From the NCBI GenBank assembly GCA_039654915.1, contig CM077597.1, positions 60,044,001 to 60,108,000 of the forward strand: a stretch of DNA of 64,000 bases, read 5' to 3'. This document shows, one piece after another, positions 23,998 to 34,589 of this stretch. The position numbers were made by a program, and so were the translations under genes. Numbering within the stretch: position 1 is the stretch's first letter; each line of letters begins with the position of its first letter. The notes beneath the pieces are model-generated. The model was not told the origin of the DNA. It searched no databases and saw only the letters and a program-made list of their open reading frames with translations. The DNA is from Aquilaria yunnanensis (Eukaryota; Streptophyta; Magnoliopsida; Malvales; Thymelaeaceae).

Positions 23998-24541
23998 CAT
24001 GCCCCCCTCTGGAAAGCCGAAGTGAAGACTTCGGTTTGCATCTCTTTCCGAGGTTGTCATTGGGAGTCTTGTTGGGAAGCATAACCTGTTCCGAGGTCAC
24101 ACCTTTTGCCCGAGGGTCTGGGCTGTTCGGCCTTGGCCTATTCTTTGGTGTCTCCGAGGCAAAGCCTGTACCAAAGATACACCTCTTGCCCAAAAGTCAT
24201 GGGCTGTTCAGCCATAGCCTGTCTCTTGGTGTCCTCGAGGTGGCCTGCTTTTTATTTCTGCAGGTCTGATGGCCAAGCGTGTCAGACTGAGCGGCACGTC
24301 TCCACTTTTCAGGGATGTCAAACGACGTGTCCCAATCAGGAGGTGTGTCCCGATTTTCCAGGGACGTTTGGGGAGGCATGTCCCCTATTTCTGTGCAGCG
24401 GTTGACACGTGGCTTCTTGCCATTGGAAGAGAGACGCGTCATTTACAGAAGGCGCGCCTTTTCGGGTGCAGCGGGCAGTTACGGCGACGGTTCGCCTCCA
24501 ATGGGTACTTATGATCTCTTTTCGGCTACCCACCTTTGGCC
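23998..24541 (+). promoter_or_regulatory. Upstream region of the element C aORF
   Basis: No gene is visible. It contains the element's polypurine tract (23998-24010 on the minus strand) and two tandem copies of an ~80-bp unit (about 24095-24255, marker acacctcttgccc...gggctgttc). After these come repeated ACGTGTCCC-like blocks, a perfect G-box CACGTG at 24406-24411 and an inverted CCAAT box (attgg, 24422-24426). It looks like an RNA polymerase II promoter for the rightward gene. Confidence 0.7.
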
Positions 24542-24549
24542 TATAAATA
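24542..24549 (+). promoter_or_regulatory. TATA box of the element C aORF
   Basis: TATAAATA, 131 bp downstream of the G-box and 296 bp upstream of the ATG. The same element is found in the other four copies at a distance of 258-296 bp. Confidence 0.75.
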
Positions 24550-24837
24550 GCCCATTCCATCATAAGTCCCACTTACTGTTTTTCTGCTCTCTCTCTGCTT
24601 TGCCCTCTGTTCTTGCGTTTTATCTTGCTTTCTGTGGCGGAGCTTCTTTAATCAGAGCTTTTCCTACCAACTTTCATGACGGCGTCCTCAGGCAAATCTT
24701 TTGGTGGGTTTTGATTTCCAGAGTACTCTGATTCCTCTGTTTTTCTGAGTTTTTCTGGAAAACTGTTGTTTTTTTCCAAACTCGTCTTCTGAGTTTTTTC
24801 TGGAAACTATTTTCTTTTCCATCTCAAACTATTTTCC

Positions 24838-27250
24838 ATGTCTACGATGCCTGTTCCCGAGAGCTGGAAACCTCTTCTGGCCCATCCTTGATGTACCACC
24901 CCCGAAAAACTAGAGAGGTGGAAGAAAAAATTCTTTCTTCCCTCTTACGCTGTGACCAGGCTGCCTCGTTCTAGCCATTTTGCTTTTTCAAACCGCGGCG
25001 ATGAGGTTACCATCTTCCGAGCCCAACTGAAGGCCGAACTTCGGTATCCTCCCCCGAAGGTGGTTTGCGAGTTCTGCCAATTCCATGCCCTTGCTGTGAA
25101 CCAACTTCCCCCGAACGCGTACTGCTATTTTAACGCCTACCTCTGCATGTGTGGCGTGTTCGGGATAGAGCCCCACTTCATCATTTTCATGCAGTACTAC
25201 AAGCTCTACGTGGTCCCGAAGGGTGGCTTCTATTTCCTGCTGCCTCGGGGATCCGGGAGCAAAAAATTCACCTTCACCTTCGACACGAAGGATAGCTGGC
25301 GGGGGTGGCAGCCTAAGTTCTTTTTCCTGAAGGTGGATAAGAACTGGTCTGATGTCCCGACCAGATGGGCTCAGGGAGTGCTGAATGCAGACGTCGTTGA
25401 TCCGAGGATGCTGCTGACCCCACCGTTGGCTTTCGTGTTCGCGGATGTCGACGCCAGCATTCGGGCAGTCGCTGACTGGGTTCCCGAGGTCTCTCCTCGT
25501 GCTCTTTACCCCTTTCCTATCAACTGGAGGTTGATGACCGAAGAAGTCCTTCGGGAGCTGAAAGTGGTTAAGGAGCACGAGACTGACCTCAATATGCCCG
25601 CTCCCGCCATCGCCGGGAAGGACTCCTGGCTGGTCAAGCTCCTTAAGGGGGAGACTTCTTTCGAATCTTTTGCCGAAAGTGAGTAATCTTCCACCCCTTT
25701 ATTTTTTTTCCTCGGACTTACACTGATATTTATTCTCTTTTTCAGAGATGGGCGATGGGGCTGCCGCCTATTACAAGGCCCTCTTTTCTGGCCAAGTGGA
25801 GAAGGGGGAGCAGACAAAGAAGGCGGCTTCCCGAAGAAGGAAGTCGACAGGGGCAGGGCCCTCGGCGAAGCGAGCTAGGAAGGCTGTCCAGCCTCCTCAG
25901 CCAGAGCTTTCGGAAGAAGAAGCTGGTGAAGAGGCTGGTCTTGTTGAAATTTCACCGGCTGAGGTCCCCACTACTTCCGCCGAGGTGCCTCCCCCCGACC
26001 TCGAGGCCCCCAGAAATACTGTAGTGGTAGAAGTACCTACTACCGAGGAGCGGTATCGGCAGAAGGGTAAGGGTCTTTCTACCGAGGGGCCCGAGGATCC
26101 CGAAGAGACTATCTCCGAGGTTCCTCCAGGTATGCCTTCAGGCGAAGTTCAGCTCCTTTGCTTTTCACGAATTTTTCTTCTACTCCTAACTTCCTTCTCA
26201 CTTTCAGAGGAGCCTCTTACTGCTGGCTGGAGGGCCATTCATGAGAGGAAACGGGCCCTCCGCGATGCCAAAATCCCTGAGGGGAAGATCCCCTTGGAGC
26301 CCTTTTGGACAATCACGGAGGATATGAATTTGTTCTCCGATGATTGTCCAAAAATGACAACGGAGATTTGGAAGGGGATGACCACTGACGCCTCCTTCCG
26401 GGCCATTGCGGCGGCTCACCCGAGGGATAATACCCTCGCCGCAAAAGTCACCGAGCATGCTGCTCAGGTATAGTCTTTACACTCTTTTTCCTCAATTTTC
26501 TAAGTGTTTAGATTCGTACTAACCTGGACTTTTGCCTTGCCGTAGCTGCTGGAGTACGCTGGTTACCTCCGAGTTCGGGTGGCCAGAGAGGCTGCCTCCA
26601 AGGATGCGACTTCACGGGAACTCAGTGAAGCGAAGGCTTCGCTTGCGAAGGTGGTCACCAGCAACCAGCAGCTGGCAGCGGATTGTTCTCAGCAAATCAC
26701 CGCCGTTCGGGAGGAGTTCTCGAAGAAGAGAGAAGAACTTGAAAAGGACTCCTCCCGGAAGATTGCCGACCTCGGTGACCAAGTAAAGGGGCTGCTCGCC
26801 GCCAACGGAGATCTTGTCAAGGACAAGGCTGTTTCTGACAGTCTTGCGGCGAGGTTGACGGATGAGAACAATGCTCTCCGAGCCGAGGTCGAGGCTCTGA
26901 AGAAGGAGTCCGGAGGGACGCTGGGGATAAGCGAGCTGGAGGAGGAGATTGCTGAGCTGAGGGACGAGCTCAACGACCTTGGCGTTCAAAAACATACTTC
27001 TGATCAAATGGCCAAGGTCGCCTTTCAGGACGGCTTCTGCCTTGCTCGGCACCAAGTCCTGTAGAGGTTCCCAGATTTGGACCTCTCATTTCTGGAGGGC
27101 CTAAATATTCCTGAGGGACCTCGGTGGCAATGGTCCAAGGTCGAGCATCTGAAGCTTCCTGGTCTTCGTCCGCCCGGCTCTCCCCAGTTTGTTTTAGGGC
27201 TCCTCTTATTTTTCTCCTTTGTGCTCCTTCTTTGGGCACTTCTTTTGTAA
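24838..27250 (+). pseudogene. aORF of element C: spliced PF04195-type gene with two nonsense changes
   Basis: Proposed exons 24838-25678, 25746-26129, 26208-26467 and 26546-27250, with GT-AG introns of 67, 78 and 78 bp (phases 1, 1, 0). Exon 1 carries the PF04195 domain (CEFCQFHALAVNQLPP, PKGGFYFLLPRGSG). Exon 2 has a bipartite basic stretch (RRRK...KRARK) then acidic, Pro-rich sequence. Exon 3 has EPFWTITEDMN. Exon 4 is a heptad-rich coiled coil ending DGFCLARHQVL. Stops at 24889-24891 (TGC to TGA by comparison with copy K) and 27061-27063 (CAG to TAG) break it. It is antisense to gag-pol and converges on it. The likely product is a nuclear, self-associating protein of unknown function. Confidence 0.82.
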
Positions 27251-27318
27251 GGCAGCGTTTGCTCTAAATGAACAATCTTTTGGCTAAGTCCTTTCTTGCA
27301 AGTTTCTTCATTTCCACT

Positions 27319-27811
27319 GTCCCGAACACGTTTGCTCAAGAGACTTTCGGAAAACCTGCAACCAAAGAAACTTTTTACCTTCCTTTGTCCCGAGTGTGCT
27401 CGCTCAAGAGACTTTCTGGAAAGTTTGTAAAAATTTGGCTAAGTCTTTTGCAGGCTTTTTGTTCCCTTTTATCCCGAACATGTTTGCTCAAGGGACTTCG
27501 GAAAACCTTCAGCCAAATTTTTCTGTCTTCCTATTGTCCCGAGCATATTTGCTCAAGGGACTTAGGAAAATTTTCACGAGATTGCTCATTTCCCTTTTTC
27601 CCGAGCAAGTTCGCTCAAGGGTGTTCGGAAATTACCTCTGCTTTTGTTTTGGCGTGTACTTTTGCGAGATTCTTGCTTTCCCTTTTTCCCGTGCATGTTC
27701 GCTCAAGGGTGTTCGGAAAATTTTTTCTGCACTGATTATGCCGAGTACCTTTGCAAGATTCTTGTTTCCCATTTTTCCCGAGCATAGTGGCTCAAGGGAC
27801 TTCGGGAAGTC
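27319..27811 (+). repeat. Seven diverged repeats between aORF and pol of element C
   Basis: A motif like cccgagcatgttcgctcaag followed by ggacttcgg recurs at about 27321, 27389, 27473, 27538, 27599, 27688 and 27777 (spacing 61-89 bp). Each unit holds an inner GAGC...GCTC dyad and many have outer TCCCGA...TCGGGA arms. It lies where the two genes converge, so both transcripts would carry it near the 3' end. A long open frame across it is a by-product of the repeats. Confidence 0.85.
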
Positions 27812-27957
27812 ACATCTGCTTTTTTCGTGGCGAGCACCTTCGCGGAATTCTGTCTTGGACAATTTGGTATACTTAAAAATTTTTCTCAAGACCATTCTTC
27901 TCCAGACCATTCTGTACTTAGAATATTTCTTGTACAATATATCTCCTCCGCTCAACC

Positions 27958-29151
27958 TTAGGCGTAGAATTTTTTCAAGGTGTCTGAATGCCAAGTGTTT
28001 TTCAATTCTACGCCTTCGACGTCGCCAAGCTTGTACACGCCTTTTCGTACTTTGGCGAGAACCAGATAAGGTCCTTCCCAATTTGCGCGAAGTACTCCGT
28101 GAGATGGCCTTCGGGGTGCAAAGTCGGCCTTTCGGAGAACGAGGTCTCCTTTTTTGATTTCTTTTGGCCTGGCTTTTAAGTTGATAGCCGCGGCCACTCT
28201 TTGCTGGAAAGCTTTTCTTCTCAGCTCGGCTATTTCTCTGTGTTCAGCCACAAGGTCGAGCTTAGTTCTCAGACCGAGGTCGTTTCCGCCTTCATCAAAT
28301 ACTTACACCCGTATTGAAGGCTGAACTATCTCTATTGGGATAATGGCCTCTGTTCCGAAGATGAGTGAGAAGGGAGTTTCCCCTGTGGCTCTTCGTTGCG
28401 TCGTTCGGTAGCTCCACAATACACATTGGAGTTCTCCTGGCCATTTCCCCTTGGCTTCCCCAAGTCTCTTTTTCAGGCCATCTTTTATGGTCCTGTTTGA
28501 TACTTCCACCTGCCCATTGCTTTGGGGGTGCGCTACTGGGGCGAAGTGCATCTTTATTCCGAGGTCGCTGATGAATTCCTGGAATCCTTTGTCTGTGAAC
28601 TGGGATCAAATATCAGCTACTAGTACCCTCGGTATGCCAAATCTGCATACGATGTTCTTCCATACGAACTTCTGCACTTCTTTTGCCGAGATAGTTGCTA
28701 GTGGTTCTGCCTCTACCCACTTTGAGAAATAGTCCACTGCTACCACGTAGAATTTCACGCCTCCGGGCGTTGTAGGGAGTGGCCCAATAAGGTCTATACC
28801 CCAGACTACGAAGGGCCAAGGATAGTTTGCCGACGTTACCTTTTCCGAGGGTATCCTCTGGATTTTTGCATGTCTCTGGCAACTACCGTACTTCTGGACG
28901 AACTGCCTTGCGTCCTTTCTCAGGGTAGGCCAGAAGTATCCTTGGCGGAGTATCACTGCTGTAGGGGCATCAGTTCCAATGTGCGAGCCGCACATGCCTT
29001 CGTGAACTTCTTCGAGGACCATCTCAGTATCCTCTTCGCCCACACATCTCTGCAGCAGATTTGCATATCCTTGCCGATATAACTCTTCACCAATCAGGAA
29101 GAATCTTCCGGCGCGTCTTCGCAGCATTGCCGGCGTCTTCGGGAAGCTCAT
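27958..29151 (-). pseudogene. Element C integrase
   Basis: Integrase of the Tat type. The HHCC zinc finger (HEGMCGSHIGTD...CGSCQRHA) is followed by the core with first Asp in GIDLIGPLP. The second Asp block reads VLVADI then stop (28606-28608), where copy K reads ADNGS, so the catalytic block is destroyed. The third block QVEVSNRTIKD is intact. The C-terminal tail ends KNTWHSDTLKKFYA at the stop 27958-27960. An 8-bp deletion at about 29120 separates this frame from the RNase H part upstream. Confidence 0.87.
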
Positions 29152-32100
29152 TCTCTACGAGGTATCTCTTTATGGGGTCCTTCCACCCTGTTCCCGAGGT
29201 CGTTACGCTTAGCACGAAGATGCTTGGATGGTCTAGCACCTCGGTGTATGTTTTGGACTTCGCTAAGCAATCTGCCTCAGTGTTATTCCGCCAGGGTACA
29301 TTTTCGATCCGCACGGCGTCAAACTCTTGGATGAGTTTTGTTACCAGCTCGTGGTATTTTGCCAAGATTGGGTCCTTCGCCCCATAATCTCCTGCCGTCT
29401 GCCGAACTACCAGCTGGGAATCGCTGTGAGCCCTTAAGTTTTTCACGCCAATCTTTCTGGCCAAGCGTAATCCCGCTATGAGGGCTTCATACTCAGCCAC
29501 ATTATTGGTGACGTTGAAGCTGAACTTGATAGCCTTCATCACCTCTAGGCCTTCGGGTCCTCTGATAACTATTCCAGCTCCCTGGTGTTCGGACCCCGAG
29601 GCTTCGTCAACATGCAAGGCCCATTCTGGCTCACCTTCTTTCGGATCTGAGTGGTTCTCCTCAGTGGTGGGTATTTCGGCGATAAAATCTGCCAATGCTT
29701 GGGCTTTTATGGCCTTCCAAGGCTCATACGTGATTTCGTGTTCGCCAAGCTCTATGCACCACTTGGAGAGCCTTCCCGAATGATCAACTCTCTTCGTAAC
29801 ATCCCGTAGTGGTAGACTACTTCGGACGATGATGGGGTGAGCCTGGAAATATGGTCGCAGTCTTCTTCCTGCAAGCACCAAGGCGTATATAGCTTTTTGA
29901 AGCAAAGGGTACCTGACTTCGGTGCCATGCAGGGACTTGCTGACGTAGTAGACTGGCCATTGTTTCGGCCCTTCTTCTTTCACCAGGACCGAGCTCACGG
30001 CCTTTTCTGTGACGGCGAGGTACAGTACGAGGGGTTCTCCCTCTCGAGGTTGTCGCAGAGTCGGCAGGCTGGCCAGGTAGACTTTGAGTTCTTCCCAGGC
30101 CTTTTGGCAATCTTCATCCCAAGGATGATTGTTTCTTCCGAGGTCGCCTTCCATCTTTGCTGCCTTTGTGAGGACTTTGAAGAAAGGTCTACACCTATCT
30201 CCGTACCTGGAAATAAACCTGCTCAGAGAGGTTATTCTTCCGGTTAGTCTCTGCACGTCTTTGACTGTGGCAGGAGTTCGGAACTCAAGCAGAGCCTTAA
30301 TCTTCTCAGGATTGGCATCGATGCCTCTTTCGGATACCATGTACCCAAGGAATTTTCCCGACGTCACGCCGAAGATACACTTCTCGGGATTAAGGCGAAT
30401 CCCGAAGGCTCTGAGCTTTTGGAAGGTTTCCTCCAAATCTGCAACGTGGTAGCCGGGCAGCTTGCTTTTGACTATCATATCATCAACATATACCTCCATG
30501 TTTCTCCCCATTTGGTCCTTGAAGACCTTGTTCATCAGTCTCTGGTAGGTGGCTCCTGCATTTTTTAGCCCGAAGGGCATTCTGGCATAGCAGTACGTTC
30601 CTCCCTCGGTGATGAAGGCAGTTTTCTCTTCATCTTCGGGGTCCATCCTTATCTGATGGTAGCCGCTGAAGGCATCTAGGAAGCTCAGGAGCCCGTATTC
30701 GGCCGTTGAATCTACCAGTTGATCTATTGGCGGGAGGAGAAATGAGTCTTTCGGGCAAGCATCGTTCAAGTTTCTGAAATCAATGCACATCCGGAGTTTG
30801 CTGCTACCTTCTTTTGTGGCGATGACCACGTTGCTTAACCATTCGGGGTATTTTACCTCCCTGATAACTTCAGCATCCAATAGGCGCTGGACTTCGGTTT
30901 TCACGAAGTTGCTTTTGTGGGCTGAGATGCTTCGTTTCTTTTGCCTGATAGGTTTTGCTTCCGGGCTTACTTTGAGGCTGTGCTGTATTATGCTAGGGTT
31001 CACTCCTGGCATGTCTTTCGGCGAGTAGGCAAACAGATCTTTATTTTTCAGCAAAAAGGATACAAGATTTTCCTTGTCACCTTTGGCCAAGCTCTTCCCT
31101 ATTCGGGTAGATTGTCCTGGGACAAGATCTACTGCTTCCGTTTCTGCTTCTGCGGGATCTCCTTCTTTGCCTTTCTCCTGCGCCTTTGCCTCCATCGTTT
31201 GTGTAGAGTTGTTTGCCGGAGCCTTTCGTGCTTTTCCAAACAGCTTTCTTACCTCGGCTTGGTCGATGAAGACCTCTGCATCTCCACTCTTGGTGGCGAA
31301 TGTGACAGTCAAGTACTTCACATCGGGGCGAATGTGCAGGTTCCCCTGAATCTGCCTTCCAAGGATGGCGTTGTACGAAGACGGGACGTCCATGACGATG
31401 AATCTTGACACTGTGGACGCGTACAACTCAGCTGCTCCGTCTACCGAAGTGCCTTTCATCATCGAGGGGAGGTCGATCCATCCGAGGACGGGTAGTTCGG
31501 ATGGCCCAACGCCGAAGGTGGGCGTGGTGACAGGTTTAAGCTCGCTGCTGGAGATGCCCAAGCTCGGCAGTAAGTGCGAGAATAGGACGTCAGCATTTGA
31601 GCCATCATCAAGCAACACTTTCTTGACGTCCCAGTTCCCTATTCTCGCCATAATCAGCAGCGGGTCGTGGTGGGGGAAGACGACGGTGGAGCCATCTTTG
31701 AGAGCCAGTTTCTTTGATGGACTTTGATACTCCATAACTGCAATTTCTCTGGCCTTCCGCTTTCTTTCCGAGGATGGGAGCCCCGTGGTGATGGTTTGGA
31801 TGACCCCTACTGGAGGTGGAAGGCGCCTTTTTGGACTTCTGTTTCTCCGCCTGTCGGAGTCATAGTCCTCATTTTCGGCCCTCTCTTCCTCCTCTTTTCT
31901 GCCTTTTGGGGAGGGCATCCGCAGGTATTTGCGAAGTTGGCCCTGTTTGATCAGCGACTCTATGTACTTCTTCAGCTGGAAGCAGTCTTCGGTGTCATGA
32001 CCGTGGTCGCGATGAAACTGGCAGAACTTCTTGGCATTCTTCTTATTATCGGCGGCCATGGCCTTTGGCCGCCGAATCTGCGTCCCTTGCCTTTCCAGCG

Positions 32101-32164
32101 CCATGAGAATGTTGGTCCATGTCGTGCTCAAGGGCATGAAACTTTGAGGTTTCCTTCCTCGCAT
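29087..32164 (-). pseudogene. Element C gag end, protease, RT and two RNases H (1025-codon open run)
   Basis: The longest open frame in the window. Residues: zinc motif CQFHRDHGHDTEDC 48-61, protease LLDDGSN 184-190, RT with FLDAFSGY around 496-502 and YVDD 559-562. The RT-linked RNase H (VLYLAVTEKAVSSVLV) follows, then a second RNase H (LHVDEASG, NNVAEYEALIAGL, HSDSQLVV, NTEADCLAK). A second, archaeal-type RNase H is known in the plant Tat lineage. Here its first motif has Glu in place of Gly after the catalytic Asp. The frame ends 29087-29089 because of an 8-bp deletion near 29120. Gag and integrase belong to the same original polyprotein. Confidence 0.92.
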
Positions 32165-33438
32165 TCATCGTGGTCAGCCTGTGTGTTCAGAAAGATGCCG
32201 AGCTTGCTGACTAGACCCTTCGGCGAGGTGATGATCAGACTTCGGCCCCGCCATCCTCAATTCCTCGACTGTCATGTGCTGCTCTGCCCTTCGGTAAAAT
32301 TCTCCGAGGGTCTCCGGGGGGTCCTTTGAGAACTCGTAGAACAGCTGTGAGTCACGCCGAAGGCCCCGTGTCATAGCGAGGATGCGGATTTTGGGCCGGA
32401 AGTCCGGGACGCTGAGTGCTTCCCTGTTGAATCATTCGACATAGTCTCGAATTGTCTCTCCGTTTCTCTGCTCTATGTCGAACATCTGCACAGGCATTTT
32501 GGCCGTCAGCCTGCTCCCAATGAACTGCTGGGTGAAGGCTGTGGACAACTCCTGGAACTCAGTGATAGTCCCTGGGGGCAAGGAATTGTACCATGCTGTT
32601 GCTGGGCCCGTGAGGGTGACTTCGAAGCATTTGCACATGGTAGCGTCATCAGCTCCGTGCATTATCTGTACTTCGTCAGATGGGCCTGTGGATCAGTCTG
32701 GCCATCATAGATCTCCAGCCTAGGCACTCTGAAGTCACCCGGCATACCTGCCTGAACGACGGCGCAAATAAACGGGGAGTCATCTTCGCATAATGCCCCC
32801 GACAGCCTGTCCCAAACGGGTTTTCTGGCCACTTGCTTCTCCACTCGGTCCAGCCGTGCCAATATCCTTTCCATAAGCGCAGTGGCGCTAGGACCATTTT
32901 CGCGGGAGGGAGATCGATGGCGCCTCTTCGGGGAGCGAGTTCAGCGTGGAGGGGTTAGGGACCTCGCCTCGGGCGACGAACTGCTTCGCTGTGAGACTCT
33001 CGGTCGCTTGGACCCGGTTTGTCCCACAGGCCATTTCCCGAGGGCTATATCTTCTGTGGATGATTCTCCGCGAGGCTCTCCACTTCCTGAACTGCGGTAT
33101 GTAGACTTGGGGCTTCTCTCCCGAGGGCGTGCTGATGAGGAGGGTTTCTGGGCCTGTGACTGCTGTGGCCATCTTCGGTTGATCTACTGAGTCATTTCAG
33201 CAACGACCGAGCGCTGAAAGTCCCTGAAGAAGCTCATGGTGATTACCAGAGGGCGGTCTTCCTCGGGCGTAGAAGTCTCTGGGAATGTCTGCTTAGCGGC
33301 CGGTTGTATCTCAGGCGCGGACGAGGACCTTGGGAGTCCCTTGTCCTTCGAACGCCGAGTCTCAACGACGACGATTTGCGAGCGGGTTCCCACAGACGGC
33401 GCCAAATAATGGCCTGGGGCCTCATCGTTGTGAGTCAT
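32165..33438 (-). pseudogene. Element C gag, N-terminal two thirds
   Basis: Reads from ATG 33438 inside the LTR through the primer site (MTHNDEAPGHYLAPSVG). The Gag domain shows LTGPATAWYNSLPPGT and AFTQQFIGS. Breaks include a stop at 33184-33186 (CAG to TAG), a TGA near 32942, a ~10-bp deletion near 32664, a TGA at 32429-32431 (CGA to TGA) and two stops just before 32164. It is more broken than the RT region of the same element. Confidence 0.83.
33387..33404 (-). other. Primer binding site of element C
   Basis: Identical to that of element B (minus strand TGGCGCCGTCTGTGGGAA), two bases inside the LTR. Confidence 0.77.
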
Positions 33439-34273
33439 GATGACTGTTGAAGAGACTTCTAGGAGGAAGAACGCCTGGAAGGTGGATCGCCCCAAGGAGA
33501 GTACCTGAAAAGCTGGTAAACAGGGTTAGGAGGCCCCCGGAGTGTTTTTCCGGGGGGGGAGCCTCTGACGCCCAAGTCAGTGGTGGCCGGAAAAAGGAGA
33601 AAGTCACTAGCTCAAAGAGAAAGGCAGAAAAGTCTCGCCTGGTATTTTCTCAGAGTGTGGGAGCTGTATCTCCGGCCAACCAACCTCCCGTCAAGTATTT
33701 ATTTCCTGTATATATAGGAATACCTAGCCCGTTCAGATCATGACACGTGTGCGGTCGGATGCTCCTGAACTTCTGGGCGTAGGGGACAGATAGTTGGTAA
33801 CCAGATGGCCTCGAGCCTTGTGCTGAGACGGGCCATGATGTGATTCTAATGGCGTCTGCGCGTCAGGGCGGCTTTTTACGTCTGTGGTGGGACGTGTCAG
33901 AGGCTTCCTTAAATGCTTCCTTAAATGCTCCTGCCGTACTCCCGAGGTCCCTGGGCGAGGTCATCCTCTAGTTCGGACAGAGCCTCTTCGGGAAGCATAC
34001 CCTCAGTTCGGGGGTTCCCAGTTCCAGGGGGTTCCGCCTTCAGGGATATCATGTTCGGGCAGCAATGTCTGGTGCCACTTTTCCGAAGGCGCGCTGTTCA
34101 CAACCTTGGGGGGCGAATCGAGTCCTCAAGTTTTACTGGCGTGCCGAGGCTCGGAGCTCTCCGGCTATCTCCCGAGGTGCATGATTCCACCTGTTCCCGG
34201 GAAGCGCCAGTTCTTCTGGCCATTGTTGTGGCTGGGTGTTCGGCCAGATTGAGGCGATAGCCTTTGGCTATCA
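33407..34273 (-). mobile_element. 5' LTR of element C
   Basis: 867 bp. The inner edge reads taatggcc in place of tgatggcc, so one terminal TG is mutated. A CACGTG (about 33744) lies near the TATA-like tatatata (33710-33720, minus-strand promoter). The outer end ggctatca is followed by TSD ccggg. Confidence 0.91.
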
Positions 34274-34278
34274 CCGGG

Positions 34279-34285
34279 CATTACA
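34279..34285 (-). mobile_element. Last seven bases of solo LTR F
   Basis: cattaca completes the F LTR terminus (minus strand TGTAATG) after the duplicated ccggg of element C. The F TSD ggtaa follows at 34286-34290. Confidence 0.88.
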
Positions 34286-34290
34286 GGTAA

Positions 34291-34589
34291 GGAGTTCTCT
34301 TGCTCTCATTGGATGTTTATTGTATTTCCAAGCATCTATGGAGCTATGGATAAGGTTGGAAGAGAGCCATGAGCCTGATGAACCAGGCTCAGTAAGGGTG
34401 ACATAGTGTGAAGTGCATAGTGATGATAGCAAATTTAAGGGTTTTTAGAGCCCAAAGTTAGTACTAACTAGTGTTAAAATTCTCCTAAGGCCTAGATTAT
34501 TCTTGAAGAGGGGTTCCCTAGTGATCTACTTATGTTTATTACATGTTTTATAGACTAACCAATGAATGTTGTTGTTGCCGCATACATGT
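34291..34589 (+). mobile_element. 3' LTR of chromovirus G, segment 2
   Basis: The stretch between the F TSD and element I resembles neither of them and is the continuation of the G LTR. It ends at the TSD catgt (34585-34589) of element I. No gene is seen. Confidence 0.75.

Larger units (their letters stand above)
23131..34273 (-). mobile_element. Tat-lineage element C, complete structure
   Basis: 11.1 kb with both LTRs (867 bp each), flanked by perfect TSDs ccggg (23126-23130 and 34274-34278). Order on the element's own strand: 5' LTR, primer site, gag-PR-RT-RH-aRH-IN, repeat block, antisense aORF, polypurine tract, 3' LTR. It is inserted in solo LTR F. It carries coding defects listed with its genes and so is probably non-autonomous. 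Confidence 0.94.

Noticed and set aside
24838..25678. Calling the PF04195-type gene a DNA transposase
   Set aside because: No DDE/DDD triad, zinc-finger BED or terminal inverted repeats are visible. The gene sits at a fixed place inside LTR retrotransposons and only the family label says transposase.
27396..28157. A 253-codon plus-strand open frame with repeated LFP/SRVFGK segments (and its mirror in K at 54526-55287)
   Set aside because: It spans the repeat block and the antisense of the integrase tail. It arises because the repeat units lack stops in that frame, and is absent as a unit in element I.
23126..34278. Shared target-site preference of the Tat elements
   Set aside because: The confirmed TSDs (ccggg, catgt, gtagt, ccaga) share no base pattern. 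Hosts are all other retrotransposons, but nothing else is present in the window to compare.
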